DNA from: an uncultured Rhodospirillales bacterium
Lineage (GTDB): Bacteria; Pseudomonadota; Alphaproteobacteria; ATCC43930; CGMCC-115725
Reading direction: 5' to 3'
Assembly (NCBI GenBank): GCA_903828515.1
Contig: CAIKMD010000002.1
Span: 434,001-498,000 of the forward strand
DNA: 64,000 bases
Shown here: positions 61,702 to 64,000 of the stretch, in pieces
Layout: each line of letters starts with the position of its first letter
Position numbering within the stretch: the first letter of the stretch is position 1
Made by a program: the position numbers and the translations under genes
Notes under the pieces: generated by a model
Database searches by the model: none
Seen by the model: the letters and a program-made list of their open reading frames with translations, nothing else
Told to the model about the DNA's origin: nothing

Positions 61702-63444
61702 ATGCCCGACGACCAACGTCCGCCTGCCTGGGATAAATCGAAGCTGCCGAGCCGTCATTCGACGAGCGGGCCCGAGCGCGCGCCGCATCGCGCGATGTTT
61801 CATGCGATGGGCGTCACCGACGAGCAACTGGCGGGGCCGATCGTCGGCGTCGTGACGACGTGGAACGAGGCGGCGCCCTGCAACATCTCGCTGTCGCGCC
61901 AGGCCCAGTCGGCCAAGCGCGGGGTGGCGATCGGCGGCGGGTGCCCGCGCGAATTCACCACCATCACGGTGACCGACGGCATCGCCATGGGCCACGAAGG
62001 GATGAAATCGTCCCTGGTCTCGCGCGAGGCGATCGCGGATTCGGTCGAACTCACCATGCGCGGTCATTCCTATGACGCGATGGTCGGCCTCGCCGGCTGC
62101 GACAAGTCGCTGCCCGGCCTCATGATGTCGATGCTGCGTTTGAACGTGCCGTCGGTCTTCATGTATGGCGGCACGATCCTGCCCGGCCGGTTCCAGAACC
62201 GCGACGTGACGGTTGTCGACGTGTTCGAGGCGGTGGGACAGCACAGCGTCGGCAAGATGACCGATGCCGAATTGCACGAACTCGAATGCGCGGCCTGTCC
62301 CTCGGCCGGGTCCTGCGCCGGGCAATACACGGCGAACACCATGGCCTGCGTCTCCGAGGCGATCGGCCTGGCACTTCCCGGCTCGGCCGGCACGCCCGCG
62401 GTCTATGAAAGCCGCGACGGTTATGCCGAGGCTTCTGGTAAAGCAGTGATGAGCTTACTGCGTTCTGGCCTCCGCCCGCGCGACATCGCGACGCGCAAGG
62501 CGTTCGAGAACGCGGCGACGGTGGTCGCGGCAACCGGCGGCTCGACCAATGCCGGGCTTCATCTGCCGGCGATGGCGAACGAGGCGGGGATCGATTTCGA
62601 TCTCCATGCCGTCGGCGAGATCTTCAAGCGCACGCCCTATATCGGCGACTTCAAGCCGGGCGGCAAATACCTGATGAAGGACCTGCACGATATCGGCGGC
62701 GTGCCGGTGGTGATGAAGGCTTTGCTGGATGGCGGCTATATCCACGGCGATTGCATCACCGTGACCGGCAAGACCATCGCCGAGAATCTCGAAGGCGTGA
62801 AATTCCCGACCAACCAGGATGTGGTCTACACGACGGCAAAGCCGATCGCACCGACCGGCGGCGTCGTGGTGCTGAAGGGCAATCTCGCGCCCGGCGGCGC
62901 CATCGTGAAGGTCGCGGGCATGCAGCAGACCTCGCTCAAGTTCCGCGGGCCCGCGCGCTGCTTCGACGGCGAGGCCGCGGCGTTCGAGGCGGTCGAGAAG
63001 CGCCAATACAAGCCGGGCGACGTGATCGTCATCCGCTATGAAGGCCCGCGCGGCGGACCGGGCATGCCCGAGATGCTGGCGACCACCGCGGCGCTCTATG
63101 GCCAGGGGATTTCCGACAAGGTCGCGCTGATCACCGACGGGCGGTTCTCCGGCGGCACGCGCGGCTTCTGCATCGGCCATGTCGGGCCCGAAGCAGCGGA
63201 TGGCGGCCCGATCGGCTTGTTGAAAGACGGCGACATGATCGCGATCGACGCGGTGAAGGGCACGATGGAGGTCGAGCTCTCGGCTGATGAACTCGCCAAG
63301 CGCAAGGCGGCGTGGAAGCCGCGTTCGCATAACTATCAATCGGGCGCGCTGTGGAAATACGCGCAGCTCGTCGGCGATGCGGAGAAGGGCGCGGTCACCA
63401 ACGGCGGCGCCCGCGCCGAGACGCATTGCTATGCGGATATTTGA
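61702..63444 (+). CDS. ilvD: dihydroxy-acid dehydratase IlvD
   Basis: 580 residues from the ATG at 61702, with ggag 8 bases upstream; a GTG at 61693 overlaps that site. The Fe-S Cys residues are C in [15 protein letters not shown] and [18 protein letters not shown], the pattern of IlvD/Edd dehydratases; '[20 protein letters not shown]' is also characteristic. It makes the 2-oxo acids for valine, isoleucine and pantothenate. It sits alone, next to the transferred nuclease gene with only 142 bases between. Confidence 0.93.
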   Translation: MPDDQRPPAWDKSKLPSRHSTSGPERAPHRAMFHAMGVTDEQLAGPIVGVVTTWNEAAPCNISLSRQAQSAKRGVAIGGGCPREFTTITVTDGIAMGHEGMKSSLVSREAIADSVELTMRGHSYDAMVGLAGCDKSLPGLMMSMLRLNVPSVFMYGGTILPGRFQNRDVTVVDVFEAVGQHSVGKMTDAELHELECAACPSAGSCAGQYTANTMACVSEAIGLALPGSAGTPAVYESRDGYAEASGKAVMSLLRSGLRPRDIATRKAFENAATVVAATGGSTNAGLHLPAMANEAGIDFDLHAVGEIFKRTPYIGDFKPGGKYLMKDLHDIGGVPVVMKALLDGGYIHGDCITVTGKTIAENLEGVKFPTNQDVVYTTAKPIAPTGGVVVLKGNLAPGGAIVKVAGMQQTSLKFRGPARCFDGEAAAFEAVEKRQYKPGDVIVIRYEGPRGGPGMPEMLATTAALYGQGISDKVALITDGRFSGGTRGFCIGHVGPEAADGGPIGLLKDGDMIAIDAVKGTMEVELSADELAKRKAAWKPRSHNYQSGALWKYAQLVGDAEKGAVTNGGARAETHCYADI

Positions 63445-63481
63445 GGCGGACTTTCTTTCGTCATTCCCGCGTTTCTTTCAC

Positions 63482-63567
63482 CGTCATGGCCGGGCTCGTC
63501 CCGGCCATCCACGACTTTATGTCGCTGTTGCAAGACGTGGATGCCCGGAACAAGTCCGGGCATGACG
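63482..63567. repeat. palindromic intergenic repeat, 86 bases
   Basis: Two arms, 63482-63513 and 63536-63567, begin cgtcatggccgggctcgtcc and end with gtccgggcatgacg; each arm is also an inner palindrome (ggccggg/cccggcc; gcccgga/tccgggc). The two arms are inverted copies with some mismatches, separated by 22 bases. It follows ilvD by 37 bases. The remaining bases to the next gene (63568-63693) show nothing I can name. Confidence 0.75.
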
Positions 63568-63693
63568 GGGTAAGATTGCCTTGAACCGGCGGCCTTGAAT
63601 TGCCATGTACGCTAATGAACTCAAAAAACGTTCAGCATCCGTTTCACCAACCTGACAATTACGAAACAAAGCCAATTCTGATGAGCAATTTCA

Positions 63694-64000
63694 ATGACTA
63701 AGGCGATTCGGAGTGTCGCCGAATTGGCCGCTTCGGGGCTGATTTCACCGGCGCGCGAGGCCGAACTCGTGGCCGTCGCGGCGCGTTACGACGTGGCGAT
63801 CACGCCGACCATGGCGGCGCTGATCGATCCGGCCGATCCGGCCGATCCGATCGCGCGCCAGTTCCTGCCCGACATCCGCGAACTCGACATTGCGCCGGAG
63901 GAGAACGTCGATCCGATCGGCGATCATGCGTTCTCGCCGGTCAAGGGCATCGTCCATCGTTATCCTGACCGCGTGCTGTTGAAGCCGTCGCATGTCTGTC
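63694..64000 (+). CDS. epmB: lysine 2,3-aminomutase-like radical SAM protein (KamA/EpmB), N-terminal part
   Basis: 102 residues are in the window; the gene runs off the right end. The sequence 'SVAELAASGLISPAREAELV', then 'RYDVAITPTMAALIDPADPA', 'DPIGDHAFSPVKGIVHRYPD' and RVLLKPSHVC is the start of the KamA/EpmB family; the radical SAM Cys cluster that normally follows (CRFCFRR) begins just past the edge. Bacterial members in this group mostly convert lysine to beta-lysine for elongation factor P. The start ATG has no strong ribosome-binding site. Confidence 0.85.
   Translation, partial: MTKAIRSVAELAASGLISPAREAELVAVAARYDVAITPTMAALIDPADPADPIARQFLPDIRELDIAPEENVDPIGDHAFSPVKGIVHRYPDRVLLKPSHVC

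Noticed and set aside
52397-63567. The palindromic repeats as a CRISPR array
   Set aside because: They are single, different elements without regular spacing or repeated units, and no cas gene is near.

Overview
The window looks like the chromosome of a GC-rich alphaproteobacterium, most likely Rhodospirillales-like. This is an inference from gene content: a general L-amino-acid aapJQMP operon, a pcm-like / tolC / popZ (DUF2497) / valS block, an aerobic-pathway cobG and cobF, and many taurine/sulfonate-type (NMT1/THI5-like) substrate-binding proteins. No rRNA gene is present to confirm it.

Layout. 1-10.3 kb: two NMT1-like binding proteins, then a minus-strand run with a hybrid sensor kinase, a family-3 binding protein separated from it by an apparent one-base deletion, a Rieske oxygenase and two tandem paralogous sensor kinases. 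10.5-15.1 kb: a Tat-signal amidohydrolase, modBC without modA, a PLP-dependent cystathionine beta-lyase and an AtaL-like protein. 15.2-21.7 kb: a TetR-controlled RND efflux operon. 21.8-25.6 kb: the aap operon. 25.6-27.5 kb: sulfurtransferase and cysteine synthase. 27.6-40.9 kb: a vitamin B12 neighbourhood with three cobalamin riboswitch(-like) elements, in front of a BtuB-type receptor (itself frameshifted), in front of cobG-btuDFC, and in front of class I ribonucleotide reductase nrdAB. CobF, a His-rich DMT transporter and an unrecognised conserved protein sit among them. 40.9-45.7 kb: a Nudix hydrolase, a small exported protein, a 2OG-Fe(II) oxygenase and a sulfonate/nitrate-type ABC transporter. 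45.7-52.4 kb: tRNA-Asn, tRNA-Cys, pcm-like gene, tolC, popZ, valS and two small genes. 52.5-57 kb: three orphan binding proteins, an alpha/beta hydrolase with a Cys nucleophile, and a beta-carbonic anhydrase, with palindromic repeats. 57.2-59.7 kb: an amidohydrolase and an ABM-domain membrane protein. 59.7-61.6 kb: an orphan HigA antitoxin, a decayed HigB toxin and an AT-rich Shedu-type nuclease gene. 61.7-64 kb: ilvD, a palindromic repeat and the start of epmB/kamA.

How the parts work together. The clearest functional unit is the B12 regulon. Cobalamin would shut down its own uptake (TonB receptor, BtuCDF-like importer) and late corrin-ring synthesis (CobG). Through a more diverged riboswitch and a hairpin over the nrdA ribosome-binding site it would also shut down the B12-independent class I ribonucleotide reductase; this implies a B12-dependent enzyme elsewhere in the genome. 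The clearest accessory island is the low-GC Shedu nuclease, which abuts the wreck of a toxin-antitoxin pair.

Limits. Family names come from reading motifs by eye, with no database search. Two conserved genes carry apparent single-base deletions that could be mutations or sequencing errors.
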